64,000 nucleotides of DNA from an uncultured Paracoccaceae bacterium (GTDB taxonomy: Bacteria; Pseudomonadota; Alphaproteobacteria; Rhodobacterales; Rhodobacteraceae). Position numbers and translations under genes: made by a program. Below are positions 17,997 through 26,203 of the stretch, piece by piece; positions within the stretch are counted from its first letter, which is position 1; the number at the start of each line of letters is the position of its first letter. Under the pieces are notes generated by a model. That model worked only from the letters and a program-made list of their open reading frames with translations. It was not told the DNA's origin and ran no database searches. The stretch is taken from contig CANLQO010000001.1 in assembly GCA_947493335.1 (NCBI GenBank), positions 806,001-870,000 on the forward strand, given 5' to 3'.

Positions 17997-19241
17997 ATGA
18001 AGCGGTATTCAGCGTTTGCCATCGCCCGAGAGGCGTTTCGCCAGCACACTGGCTGGGATCGCGCGTGGCGGTCGCCCGAGCCAAAGGCGAAGTACGATGT
18101 GATCATTGTCGGCGCCGGTGGCCACGGTCTGGCGACGGCATATTTTCTGGGCAAGAATTTTGGCATCACCAATGTGGCGGTGATTGATAAGGGCTGGTTG
18201 GGCGGCGGCAATACCGGGCGGAACACCACGATCATCCGTTCAAATTATTTGCAGGACCCCTCTGCAGCGATTTATGAAAAGTCCCGCTCGCTTTATGAGA
18301 CGATGTCTCAGGACCTCAATTACAACGTGATGTTCAGCCCACGCGGTGTGCTGATGCTGGCGCAGACCGAACATGAGGTGCGCGGCTACAAGCGCACGGC
18401 CCACGCCAACAGTCTGCAAGGGGTCACAACCGAATGGATTGAGCCCGCGCGGGTCAAGGAAATCTGTCCGATCATGAACATTGAAGGGCCGCGCTATCCG
18501 GTTCTTGGTGGCCTTTGGCAGGCCCGCGGCGGCACCGCGCGCCATGACGCTGTGGCTTGGGGCTACGCCCGCGCCTGTTCTGACATGGGCATGGACATCA
18601 TTCAGAAATGTGAAGTCACCGGGGTGATGACCGAAGGCGGCAAGGTGACGGGCGTGAACACAACGCGCGGCGACATTTCCTGCAACAAGCTGGGGATGGT
18701 GGTGGCCGGTCACGCCTCTGTGCTGGCCTCAATGGCCGGATTCCAACTGCCAATCGAAAGCGTGCCGCTTCAGGCGCTGGTGTCAGAGCCGATCAAGCCC
18801 TGCATGGACATCGTTGTGATGGCCAACACGGTGCATGGCTACATGTCGCAGTCCGACAAAGGCGAGATGGTGATTGGCGGCGGCACGGACGGGCACAACG
18901 CCTATACGCAGCGCGGATCGTTCCACCATATCGAGGAAACCGTGCGGGCATTGGTCGAAACATTCCCGATGATCGCCAACCTCAAGATGCTGCGCCAGTG
19001 GGGCGGGATCGTCGATGTGACCGGTGACCGGTCTCCGATCCTGTCGAAAACGCCGGTTGAGGGTATCTTTGTAAACTGCGGTTGGGGCACCGGCGGGTTC
19101 AAGGCGATCCCGGGTTCCGGTTGGGCCATGGCTGAACTGATGGCCAAGGGGCATTCGCCGCTGACGGAAGAGTTTAATATGTTCCGCTTCCGCGAAGGCA
19201 AATTTATCGACGAAAGCGTCGCTGCCGGGGTGGCGCACTAA
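17997..19241 (+). CDS. soxB: Sarcosine oxidase subunit beta
   Basis: The beta subunit carries the FAD/FMN site of the heterotetrameric enzyme that demethylates sarcosine to glycine and transfers the one-carbon unit to tetrahydrofolate, with H2O2 formed. The dinucleotide motif GAGGHGLATAYF lies at about residues 37-48, GGGNTGRNTT near 69, and the DAO-family C-terminus reads WGTGGFKAIPGSG. It is 414 residues long, the usual size. ATG at 17997 is preceded by AGAGGGGA; the open frame farther upstream has no ribosome site. soxD, soxA and soxG follow after a 688-bp interval holding two small ORFs. Confidence 0.95.
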   Translation: MKRYSAFAIAREAFRQHTGWDRAWRSPEPKAKYDVIIVGAGGHGLATAYFLGKNFGITNVAVIDKGWLGGGNTGRNTTIIRSNYLQDPSAAIYEKSRSLYETMSQDLNYNVMFSPRGVLMLAQTEHEVRGYKRTAHANSLQGVTTEWIEPARVKEICPIMNIEGPRYPVLGGLWQARGGTARHDAVAWGYARACSDMGMDIIQKCEVTGVMTEGGKVTGVNTTRGDISCNKLGMVVAGHASVLASMAGFQLPIESVPLQALVSEPIKPCMDIVVMANTVHGYMSQSDKGEMVIGGGTDGHNAYTQRGSFHHIEETVRALVETFPMIANLKMLRQWGGIVDVTGDRSPILSKTPVEGIFVNCGWGTGGFKAIPGSGWAMAELMAKGHSPLTEEFNMFRFREGKFIDESVAAGVAH

Positions 19242-19435
19242 TGCGGGTCGCGATGCCCCATCGTCCGGTCGCTGATTTCGGCGTCAATACGGGTCATTTC
19301 CCGGTCGGCATGGCTGTTGCCGTGACTGGCGCCGTCCGTTTCGACGACAAAGGCTCGACCGCGACGCTTCTCAACAATGGCGAAGATCACACTAGCCAAA
19401 AGCAGGCCGCCAATGATGAGATAAACGATTTCCAT
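19238..19435 (-). CDS. Possible small membrane protein between soxB and soxD
   Basis: The frame codes for 65 residues on the strand opposite to soxB. It starts with one hydrophobic helix (VYLIIGGLLLASVIFAIV), then a basic patch (EKRRGRA) and a polar tail with several His and Asp residues. The start lacks a well-spaced ribosome site, and a longer frame from 19510 is possible. It ends against the soxB stop. Function is unknown; it may be a spurious frame. Confidence 0.4.
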   Translation of the reverse strand: MEIVYLIIGGLLLASVIFAIVEKRRGRAFVVETDGASHGNSHADREMTRIDAEISDRTMGHRDPH

Positions 19436-19584
19436 GCCCTCAAATTGGGCGAGATGGCGGCGAATTGCCACTCCGACGGGGCCGATCCGGCCAGCGCCCG
19501 CCCAAATCATCCGGGGATTTCCGCCGATCTGGCACTGGCCGGGCAGGGCGGCAAGATGGTCTCACCTGATAAGGAGAGAGACCC

Positions 19585-19788
19585 ATGGTTGACTATACGA
19601 CTGGAAAAACCGGCGGCAGTGGCATCGGCCTTTATCTGGCCGCAGGCGTGGTCGTCCTTGTGCTGCTTTATGCGCTGTTCGCAGGCGGCGGTGGCACGAC
19701 CACAATCGATCCTGCCACGCTTACCGAAGATCCCGGCGCGGCCATCGCGGTCGAGCCTGAAGCGGCGGCACCAGCCGTCACCGAATAA
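19585..19788 (+). CDS. Small single-helix membrane protein in the sarcosine oxidase region
   Basis: The product has 67 residues with one helix (GLYLAAGVVVLVLLYALFAGG), a short polar N-terminus and an acidic Ala/Pro/Glu-rich C-terminal part. The start follows a strong AAGGAGAGAG ribosome site at good spacing, and a hairpin closes the unit downstream, so it looks like a real gene. It lies between soxB and soxD in the same orientation. No family is recognised. Confidence 0.72.
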   Translation: MVDYTTGKTGGSGIGLYLAAGVVVLVLLYALFAGGGGTTTIDPATLTEDPGAAIAVEPEAAAPAVTE

Positions 19789-19812
19789 CCCCCGTTACCA
19801 CTCACACACCCC

Positions 19813-19840
19813 AGGCGGGCGCAGCAATGCGTCCGCCTTT
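19813..19840 (+). terminator. Hairpin after the small membrane protein gene
   Basis: Arms AGGCGGGCGCA and TGCGTCCGCCT pair over 11 bases with one G-T wobble around a GCAA tetraloop and are followed by only three T. It separates the small ORF from soxD, so soxDAG may have its own promoter or be reached by read-through. Confidence 0.6.
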
Positions 19841-19929
19841 GGGCGTTTGCGGCCCGTGTCAGCATGGGTTGTGTACCCGTTGTGCATGGGGAGTGAACGG
19901 TCTGTGCCCCTAAAGACTGAGGTCCCGTC

Positions 19930-20259
19930 ATGCTGACCCTGCATTGTCCCAATTGTGGCCGTGATGTCGATGAAACCGATCTGCACGGCGGCGGTGAAGC
20001 ACATCTGAAACGCTTTGGCCCGGGATCATCGGACAAGGAGTTTGAGGATTACCTTTTCATGCGGGAAAACCCCAAGGGCGTTCACTTTGAGCGGTGGCAC
20101 CACAGTTTTGGCTGCGGCAAATGGTTCCTTGCGGCGCGCTGCACCAATACGTTGGAGGTGTTCGGCACTTATCCTGCGCAGACTTTGGAGCCGCCAAAAG
20201 AAATCATGGACAAGATTTCGGGCGCGCGTCCCGGTTGGTCCTGGGGGGCGTTCAAATGA
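19930..20259 (+). CDS. soxD: Sarcosine oxidase subunit delta
   Basis: This is the small zinc-binding subunit of the heterotetramer. The 109-residue protein has the metal ligands in LHCPNCGRD (Cys6, Cys9) and HSFGCGKWF, and the family blocks RFGPGS and DYLFMREN. Length is normal. It overlaps soxA by 4 bases (ATGA). Confidence 0.95.
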   Translation: MLTLHCPNCGRDVDETDLHGGGEAHLKRFGPGSSDKEFEDYLFMRENPKGVHFERWHHSFGCGKWFLAARCTNTLEVFGTYPAQTLEPPKEIMDKISGARPGWSWGAFK

Positions 20260-23200
20260 GCACGCGATTGGCCCGCGAGGGGCGTTTTACCAACAAAAGC
20301 AAAGCGGTATCTTTTACATTCAATGGAAAGAACCTCCGGGGTGTGGAAGGCGATACGCTGGCTTCGGCCCTTTTGGCGAATGATCAAATGATTGTCGGAC
20401 GCTCGTTCAAATACCACCGCCCGCGGGGTGTGATCGCGTCCGGCGCGGAAGAACCCAATGGGCTGGTCAACCTTGGCAAGGGTGCGTCGTTTGAACCCAA
20501 TGCGCGTGTCACCACGACAGAACTTTTTGACGGGCTGAGTGCGACGAGCCAGAACCATTTCCCCAGTCTTGAGTTTGATGTTGGGGCCATCAATACGCAT
20601 CTGTCACGGTTCTTGCCTGCAGGCTTTTACTACAAGATGTTCATGTTCCCGCGCCCCTTCTGGAAACATGTCTATGAGCCGTTCATTCGCAAATCGGCGG
20701 GCCTGGGAAAGGCGCCGAAAGAGCGCGACGAACACACATACGAGCACTTTAACATTCACGCGGATGTCCTTGTTATCGGGGGCGGAATTGCCGGGCTGGC
20801 TGCCGCACTTGCGGCCGGGCGTTCGGGTGCACGCACCGTGTTGATGGAGCAAACCGCCCATTGGGGTGGCCGCGCGCCGGTGGATGGTGCGACGGTTGAC
20901 GATATATCGGCCGATGAGTGGGTGAAGGCCACGGTCAAGACGCTGGAAGAGATGCCCAATGTCACGTTGCGCACCCGTTGCATGGGGGCAGGTGTCTATG
21001 ATCATGGCTATGTCCTTGGCTATGAACGGCTGACCGATCATTTGACACAGAAGGACGGCACAAAGCATCGTCTTTGGCGTGTGAGAGCCAAGCAGGTCGT
21101 GACAGCGACCGGCGCAATAGAGCGGCCTTTGTCCTTTGCGGCCAACGACTTGCCGGGTGTTGTTCTGGCAAGTGCGGCGCGTGATTATGTGGTCAATTTT
21201 GGTGTGTCACTTGGTGACCGCACGGTGGTTGTCACCAACAATGACGACGCTTACCGCACAGCAATCACGCTGAAAGAGGCGGGACTTGATGTGCCGGTGA
21301 TCGTTGACGCGCGGGCCCACGCCGACGGCGATCTTCCTGCTCAGGCACGCGCCTTGGGCATTCGAGTCGAGACCGGAAAAGGCATCGCAAAAGTGAAGGG
21401 CAGCAAGCGCGTGACCGGTGTCGCGATCTGTGCACAAGCCGGCGAAGGCGCTGTTTTGGAAGAGATTTCCTGTGACTGTGTGGCGATGTCTGGCGGTTGG
21501 TCCCCGATCGTGCACCTTTGGTCGCATTGTGGCGGCAAGCTAAGCTGGGACCCGGATCAGGCAATGTTCCGCCCGGATCTGGACCGCCCGCCTACCGGGG
21601 CTGACGGGCAGCCTTATGTCATGGCGGCAGGGGTGGCGAACGGGCATCTGTTTACTGCAGAAGGCATTGCCGACGGCTTCATGGCAGGGCGGGCAGCAGC
21701 CAAGGCTGCGGGGCACGACAAGAAGCCCGGTCAGCCCCCGGCAGGAGAGGATACGCCCGAAAACCCGCTGGAACCTGTCTGGCTGATGCCGCAAGGCGCC
21801 TCATATGCTTTGCGGTCCAAGGCTTGGCTGGATTTTCAGAACGATGTGAAAGTCAGCGACGTACAATTGGCGGCGCAAGAGGGCTTTGAAAGTGTGGAGC
21901 ACGCCAAGCGATACACGACACTGGGCATGGCAACCGATCAGGGAAAGATCAGCAATATCAATGGGCTTGCAATTCTCGCGGATCAACTTGGCGCCGAGAT
22001 ACCGGATGTGGGTACAACGACGTTCCGTCCGCCCTATACGCCGATTTCCATGGCCTCGATTGCTGGCCCGGCGCAGCGTGAATTGTTCCAGCCGGTGCGC
22101 AAGACGCCCATGTCGGACTGGCACACCGCCAATGGCGCGTTCTACGAACCGGTTGGCCAGTGGCGGAGACCATATGCGTATTTGCGCGGGTCTGAGACGG
22201 TGCATGAAGCAGTCAACCGGGAAGTGGTCAATGCCCGCACCAATATCGGGCTGCTTGACGCCTCTACCTTGGGCAAATTGATCGTCAGCGGGCCCGATGC
22301 GGGCAAGTTTCTGGACATGATGTACACCAACATGATGTCGACGTTGCCCGTCGGCAAATGTCGCTATGGGCTGATGTGCACAGAGAACGGCTTTCTCAGT
22401 GACGACGGTGTTGTTGCGCGGATTGATGAGGACAGCTGGCTTTGTCACACCACAACCGGCGGGGCAGAGCGCATCCACGGCTGGATGGAAGACTGGCTGC
22501 AGTGCGAATGGTGGGACTGGAAGGTCTACGTAGCCAATGTGACCGAGCAATATGCGCAGGTTGCGGTAGTTGGTCCTCATGCGCGGAAATTGCTGGAAAA
22601 AATGGGCGGTATGGACGTCAGCAAAGAGACGTTGCCGTTTATGCAATGGGCTAACGGGACCATTGGTGGCTTTGATACACGGGTCTACCGGATCAGTTTC
22701 TCAGGTGAGTTGAGTTACGAAATAGCGGTGCCCGCAAGCCAGGGCCGGGCGTTTTGGGATGCGCTTCTGGACGCTGGCGAAGAATTCGGGATCATGCCCT
22801 ACGGCACGGAGGCGCTGCATATCATGCGGGCCGAGAAGGGCTTTATCATGATTGGGGATGAGACGGATGGCACGATCATCCCGCAGGATCTGAACCTGCA
22901 GTGGGCGCTGTCAAAGAAGAAAGAGGATTATCTTGGCAAACGCGCCCATTCCCGCAGCCATATGGCCAGCGCGGATCGCTGGAAGCTGGTGGGACTTGAG
23001 ACGCTGGATGGATCGGTGCTGCCGGATGGTGCCTATGCCATCGCCGATGGGGTGAACGCGAACGGGCAGGGTAACACGCAAGGGCGCGTGACCTCGACCT
23101 ATCATTCACCGACCCTGAAAAAGGGGATTGCGATGGGTATCGTCCACAAAGGGCCGGATCGCATGGGCGAGGTGTTGTCTTTCACGAATATCGGAGGTGA

Positions 23201-23267
23201 GCCGATCAAAGCACGGATCGTGGACCCGGTGTTCTATGACAAAGAGGGAGAGAAGCAGAATGTCTAA
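20256..23267 (+). CDS. soxA: Sarcosine oxidase subunit alpha
   Basis: The 1003-residue alpha subunit binds NAD+ and tetrahydrofolate. The N-terminal region is the 2Fe-2S-like fold (GVEGDTLASALLAND, RSFKYHRPRG) seen in this family, the Rossmann motif VIGGGIAGLAAA lies near residue 170, and the last 400 residues form a GcvT/aminomethyltransferase-like domain (YTNMMSTLPVGKCRYGLM, GDETDGTIIPQDL) that binds folate and forms 5,10-methylene-THF. Start ATG overlaps the soxD stop; the longer upstream frame is only the soxD shadow. It overlaps soxG by 8 bases. Confidence 0.96.
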   Translation: MSTRLAREGRFTNKSKAVSFTFNGKNLRGVEGDTLASALLANDQMIVGRSFKYHRPRGVIASGAEEPNGLVNLGKGASFEPNARVTTTELFDGLSATSQNHFPSLEFDVGAINTHLSRFLPAGFYYKMFMFPRPFWKHVYEPFIRKSAGLGKAPKERDEHTYEHFNIHADVLVIGGGIAGLAAALAAGRSGARTVLMEQTAHWGGRAPVDGATVDDISADEWVKATVKTLEEMPNVTLRTRCMGAGVYDHGYVLGYERLTDHLTQKDGTKHRLWRVRAKQVVTATGAIERPLSFAANDLPGVVLASAARDYVVNFGVSLGDRTVVVTNNDDAYRTAITLKEAGLDVPVIVDARAHADGDLPAQARALGIRVETGKGIAKVKGSKRVTGVAICAQAGEGAVLEEISCDCVAMSGGWSPIVHLWSHCGGKLSWDPDQAMFRPDLDRPPTGADGQPYVMAAGVANGHLFTAEGIADGFMAGRAAAKAAGHDKKPGQPPAGEDTPENPLEPVWLMPQGASYALRSKAWLDFQNDVKVSDVQLAAQEGFESVEHAKRYTTLGMATDQGKISNINGLAILADQLGAEIPDVGTTTFRPPYTPISMASIAGPAQRELFQPVRKTPMSDWHTANGAFYEPVGQWRRPYAYLRGSETVHEAVNREVVNARTNIGLLDASTLGKLIVSGPDAGKFLDMMYTNMMSTLPVGKCRYGLMCTENGFLSDDGVVARIDEDSWLCHTTTGGAERIHGWMEDWLQCEWWDWKVYVANVTEQYAQVAVVGPHARKLLEKMGGMDVSKETLPFMQWANGTIGGFDTRVYRISFSGELSYEIAVPASQGRAFWDALLDAGEEFGIMPYGTEALHIMRAEKGFIMIGDETDGTIIPQDLNLQWALSKKKEDYLGKRAHSRSHMASADRWKLVGLETLDGSVLPDGAYAIADGVNANGQGNTQGRVTSTYHSPTLKKGIAMGIVHKGPDRMGEVLSFTNIGGEPIKARIVDPVFYDKEGEKQNV

Positions 23268-23832
23268 TGCTGTCAGTGCCTTGGATGGTCGCACCTCTGC
23301 TGGTGATGTCACGGTGTGCGAAGATGGTCTGCGCGGGATGATTACCCTGCGCGGTGATCTTGCGAACACGAAACTGAAAGCGGTCTGCACGGGCCTTACG
23401 GGTGTGGATTTCCCTGCCCAAGGTCACGCCAATTGTGTGGGCCAACAAGGGCTTGCATGGATGTCGCCCGATGAAGTTCTGGTGATGGTACATCACGACA
23501 AGGTGGCCGATGCGCTGGAAAAGATCGCAAAGGCGCTGAAAGGGCAGCATCATCTGGCGGTCAACGTCTCGGACGCGCGGGCGGTGATGATCGTTGAAGG
23601 GCCGTATGTGCGGGACGTCTTTGCCAAGCTTGCCCCGGTTGATCTGCACCCAGATGCCTTTGCGCCGGGCACTTTTTTGCGGTCTCGCTTGGGGCAGGTC
23701 GCGGCGGCGTTCTGGATGCGGGATGCGCAAAGCATTGAGGTCATTTGCTTTCGATCTGTGGCCGATTATGCCTTTGCTCTGCTGGAGGCGGCGGCCAAAG
23801 GCGGGCGTGTTGGACACTTTCCCGAAGGCTAA
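23260..23832 (+). CDS. soxG: Sarcosine oxidase subunit gamma
   Basis: The 190-residue gamma subunit is the last member of the sox operon. It is a truncated aminomethyltransferase-like fold, with blocks VDFPAQGHANC and LDLHPDAFAPG-type sequence (VDLHPDAFAPGTF) common in this family, and lacks a cofactor site. The start ATG lies 8 bases inside the soxA end with AGAGGGAGAGAAG before it, so translation is coupled. Confidence 0.93.
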   Translation: MSNAVSALDGRTSAGDVTVCEDGLRGMITLRGDLANTKLKAVCTGLTGVDFPAQGHANCVGQQGLAWMSPDEVLVMVHHDKVADALEKIAKALKGQHHLAVNVSDARAVMIVEGPYVRDVFAKLAPVDLHPDAFAPGTFLRSRLGQVAAAFWMRDAQSIEVICFRSVADYAFALLEAAAKGGRVGHFPEG

Positions 23833-23848
23833 GCGCTGCGTTTCGGGG

Positions 23849-23877
23849 TTGACGCCACGGCCAATCGCGCTTTGTTA
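23849..23877 (+). promoter_or_regulatory. Possible sodB promoter
   Basis: TTGACG (23849-23854) is followed after 17 bases by TTGTTA, a weak -10 box, 36 bases before the sodB start. The -35 match is good and the -10 poor. Confidence 0.35.
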
Positions 23878-23913
23878 AGCGGCAACGTAATACGCACAAA
23901 GAGGGGTCCTGAA

Positions 23914-24513
23914 ATGGCTTTTGAACTTCCCGATCTTCCCTATGCACATGATGCGCTGGCGTCCAAAGGTATGTCTGCCGAGACGCTGGAATTCCACTAC
24001 GACCTGCACCACAACGCCTATGTCACCAACGGCAACGCCGCGATTGCGGGGACCGAGTGGGAGGGCAAGTCGATGGAAGAAATCATCGTTGGCACCTACG
24101 ACAAATCGGCCGTCGCACAGAACGGTATTTTCAACAACATCAGCCAGTTGTGGAACCACAACCAGTTCTGGGAGATGATGGGACCGGGCGACAACGGCAT
24201 GCCCGGTGAGCTTGAAAAAGCGCTGACGGACAGCTTTGGGTCGGTTGATGAATTCAAGACGCAGTTCAGCGCAGCAGGAGCCGGGCAATTCGGGTCAGGT
24301 TGGTGCTGGCTGGTCAAGAACGCTGACGGGTCACTGGCGGTGACCAAGACCGAGAACGGCGTGAACCCGCTGTGCTTTGGTCAAACGGCTTTGCTTGGCT
24401 GCGACGTGTGGGAGCATTCCTATTACATCGATTACCGCAACAAGCGCCCCGCCTATCTGACAAATTTCCTTGATAATCTGGTCAACTGGGAAAACGTCGC
24501 TGGCCGTATGTAA
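23914..24513 (+). CDS. sodB: Superoxide dismutase, Fe type
   Basis: The enzyme converts superoxide to H2O2 and O2 in the cytoplasm. The 199-residue protein has metal ligands His in FHYDLHHNAYV (about 26), His in LWNHNQFW (about 77), and Asp and His in CDVWEHSYYIDY. The AQNGIFNNISQLWNHNQFW block resembles Fe-type enzymes. The ribosome site GAGGGG precedes the start. It follows soxG by 81 bases, which fits a role next to an H2O2-forming oxidase, but it has its own terminator. Confidence 0.94.
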   Translation: MAFELPDLPYAHDALASKGMSAETLEFHYDLHHNAYVTNGNAAIAGTEWEGKSMEEIIVGTYDKSAVAQNGIFNNISQLWNHNQFWEMMGPGDNGMPGELEKALTDSFGSVDEFKTQFSAAGAGQFGSGWCWLVKNADGSLAVTKTENGVNPLCFGQTALLGCDVWEHSYYIDYRNKRPAYLTNFLDNLVNWENVAGRM

Positions 24514-24536
24514 AGATACTGGCGATAGACATTTTG

Positions 24537-24569
24537 AAAGGCCCGTGGAATGTCATCCGCGGGCCTTTT
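24537..24569 (+). terminator. Rho-independent terminator of sodB
   Basis: Arms GGCCCGTGGA and TCCGCGGGCC pair around a short loop, followed by TTTT, 23 bases after the sodB stop. Confidence 0.88.
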
Positions 24570-24584
24570 GCATTGGGGATTGAG

Positions 24585-25538
24585 ATGTTTGATCTGGATG
24601 AGATCGCGGTCGCCGCAGAGCGGTTGCGTGGCGTCACGCTAGAAACGCCGGTTCTGCCGCTTAACTCTGACCGGTGGCAGGGCCTGCCAGACGCGGATGT
24701 GTGCGCAAAGCTGGAGCTTTTTCAGCAGGCCGGGTCATTCAAAGGGCGCGGGGTCTATTTGGGGATCAGCGGTTTGTCGGAGGATCAGCGCAACGCGGGC
24801 GTTGTCGCGGCCAGCGGCGGCAACCACGCGCTGGCTGTCAGTTGGGCCGCGAGAGCGGCAGGGATCAAGGCACAGATCACCATGCCCAAGGCAACCGACC
24901 CTGAACGCATCCGCTTGTGTCGGGCGATGGGGGCCGAGATCACCTTGCACGACGACATGGCCGCTGCCTTCGCCGAGATGGAGCGGATCGCAGATGAGGG
25001 CGCGGCTTTGATGCACCCCTTTGAAGCACGACATATGATTCTGGGCGCGGCGGTCTGCGGGGCGGAGTTTGTCGCTCAGTCGCCTGACCTCGATACGCTT
25101 GTCGTGCCGGTCGGCGGCGGCGGATTGATCGCGGGTATGGCATTGGCGTTCAGTCTTTTGCGGCCAGAGGGCCAGGTGATCGGCGTAGAGCCTGTGGGGG
25201 CAGACAGCACGACACAAAGCCTGGCCAATGGCGGTCCGGTTGTGTTGGACCGCGTGGCAACAATTGCGGATAGCCTCGGGTCTCCGAAATCGCTGCCAAT
25301 GTCATTTGGTCTGGCACAAGCGCATGTGGATCGCATGGTCCTGATCTCTGATGACGCCATGCGCGCCGGGATGCGGGACTATGCGGACGTCCTGCGGATC
25401 ATCGCGGAACCGGCCTGCGCAGCTTCACTCGCCGCGATCAAGGGTCCACTACGGGATGATCTGCGCGGACGTCGGGTTGGCATCATTGCCTGTGGGTCGA
25501 ACATCGGAATAAAGCGCTATCAGGACCTATTGGCCTAG
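24585..25538 (+). CDS. Threonine/serine dehydratase family PLP enzyme
   Basis: A fold-type II PLP enzyme of 317 residues. The Schiff-base lysine is in AGSFKGRG (Lys53), the phosphate-binding loops are SGGNHA (about 83-88) and VGGGGLIAG (about 178-186), and the C-terminal cysteine/serine loop reads ACGSN. Such proteins deaminate Thr or Ser or act as serine/threo-hydroxyaspartate racemases or dehydratases; no ACT domain is present, so it is not the biosynthetic IlvA form. The start ATG follows GGGGATTGAG just after the sodB terminator; upstream in-frame codons lie in that hairpin. Its end overlaps the convergent LOG gene by 12 bases. Confidence 0.88.
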   Translation: MFDLDEIAVAAERLRGVTLETPVLPLNSDRWQGLPDADVCAKLELFQQAGSFKGRGVYLGISGLSEDQRNAGVVAASGGNHALAVSWAARAAGIKAQITMPKATDPERIRLCRAMGAEITLHDDMAAAFAEMERIADEGAALMHPFEARHMILGAAVCGAEFVAQSPDLDTLVVPVGGGGLIAGMALAFSLLRPEGQVIGVEPVGADSTTQSLANGGPVVLDRVATIADSLGSPKSLPMSFGLAQAHVDRMVLISDDAMRAGMRDYADVLRIIAEPACAASLAAIKGPLRDDLRGRRVGIIACGSNIGIKRYQDLLA

Positions 25539-26087
25539 ATCAGCTTTGAGTGCGGCGGCGAGTGAAGCCACATCGTCACAGATCTTAACCGATGAAATGA
25601 TGTCGTCGCCCGCAAATCCTTGCGCGACGATGTGGTCCATCAGGTTGATGAGCGGCGCCCAGAAGCCATTGGTATTCAAAAGATAAATCGGTTTGGCGTG
25701 CAGCTTGAGTTGCCGCCATGTCACGGCCTCGAAGAATTCATCCAGCGACCCGGCGCCGCCGGGCAAGACCACAACGGCATCTGCATTCATGATCATGACC
25801 TTTTTACGTTCATGCATCGTTTCGGTGATGACAAAACTGTCCAGATCGCGTTTGCCAACTTCCCAATCCAAAAGGTGCGTGGGGATGACGCCGAAGGTCT
25901 CGCCACCCGCCGCCTGGGTGGCACGGGCCACACGCCCCATCAGCCCCACATCACCGGCGCCATAGACCAGACGCATGTTCTGCGCGGCAAGCATGGTGCC
26001 GATATCCTCGGCCGCCTGCGCATAGGCGGGATCGTTGCCATCGCGGGACCCACAATAGACACAGACAGAGTGGTGGTAACGTGACAT
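25527..26087 (-). CDS. LOG family (TIGR00730) Rossmann-fold protein
   Basis: The 186-residue protein belongs to the LOG/lysine decarboxylase-like family, whose studied members release nucleobases from nucleoside monophosphates (phosphoribohydrolase). The motifs are YGAGDVGLMG (about residues 43-52) and LPGGAGSLDEFFE (about 105-117), where PGGxGSxxE is the active site. The second of two adjacent ATG codons gives better spacing to AAGAGG. The substrate in this organism is not known. Confidence 0.9.
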   Translation of the reverse strand: MSRYHHSVCVYCGSRDGNDPAYAQAAEDIGTMLAAQNMRLVYGAGDVGLMGRVARATQAAGGETFGVIPTHLLDWEVGKRDLDSFVITETMHERKKVMIMNADAVVVLPGGAGSLDEFFEAVTWRQLKLHAKPIYLLNTNGFWAPLINLMDHIVAQGFAGDDIISSVKICDDVASLAAALKADLGQ

Positions 26088-26203
26088 CATAACCTCTTGA
26101 TTTGGCGCGGACCCTTTGACCCCTGATACCCCTGTTGCTATGGTCGCTCAACCGCCCTGCCACTAGGTCTTGTGCGGTACTGGGGACGATTGATCACGGG
26201 GCA

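Noticed and set aside
19241-19936. 231-codon plus-strand frame between soxB and soxD
   Set aside because: It overlaps the well-supported small ORF at 19585-19788 in another frame, lacks a ribosome site and has random composition.
20094-20255. N-terminal extension of soxA
   Set aside because: It is the shadow of soxD; the ATG at 20256 coupled to the soxD stop is the proper start.
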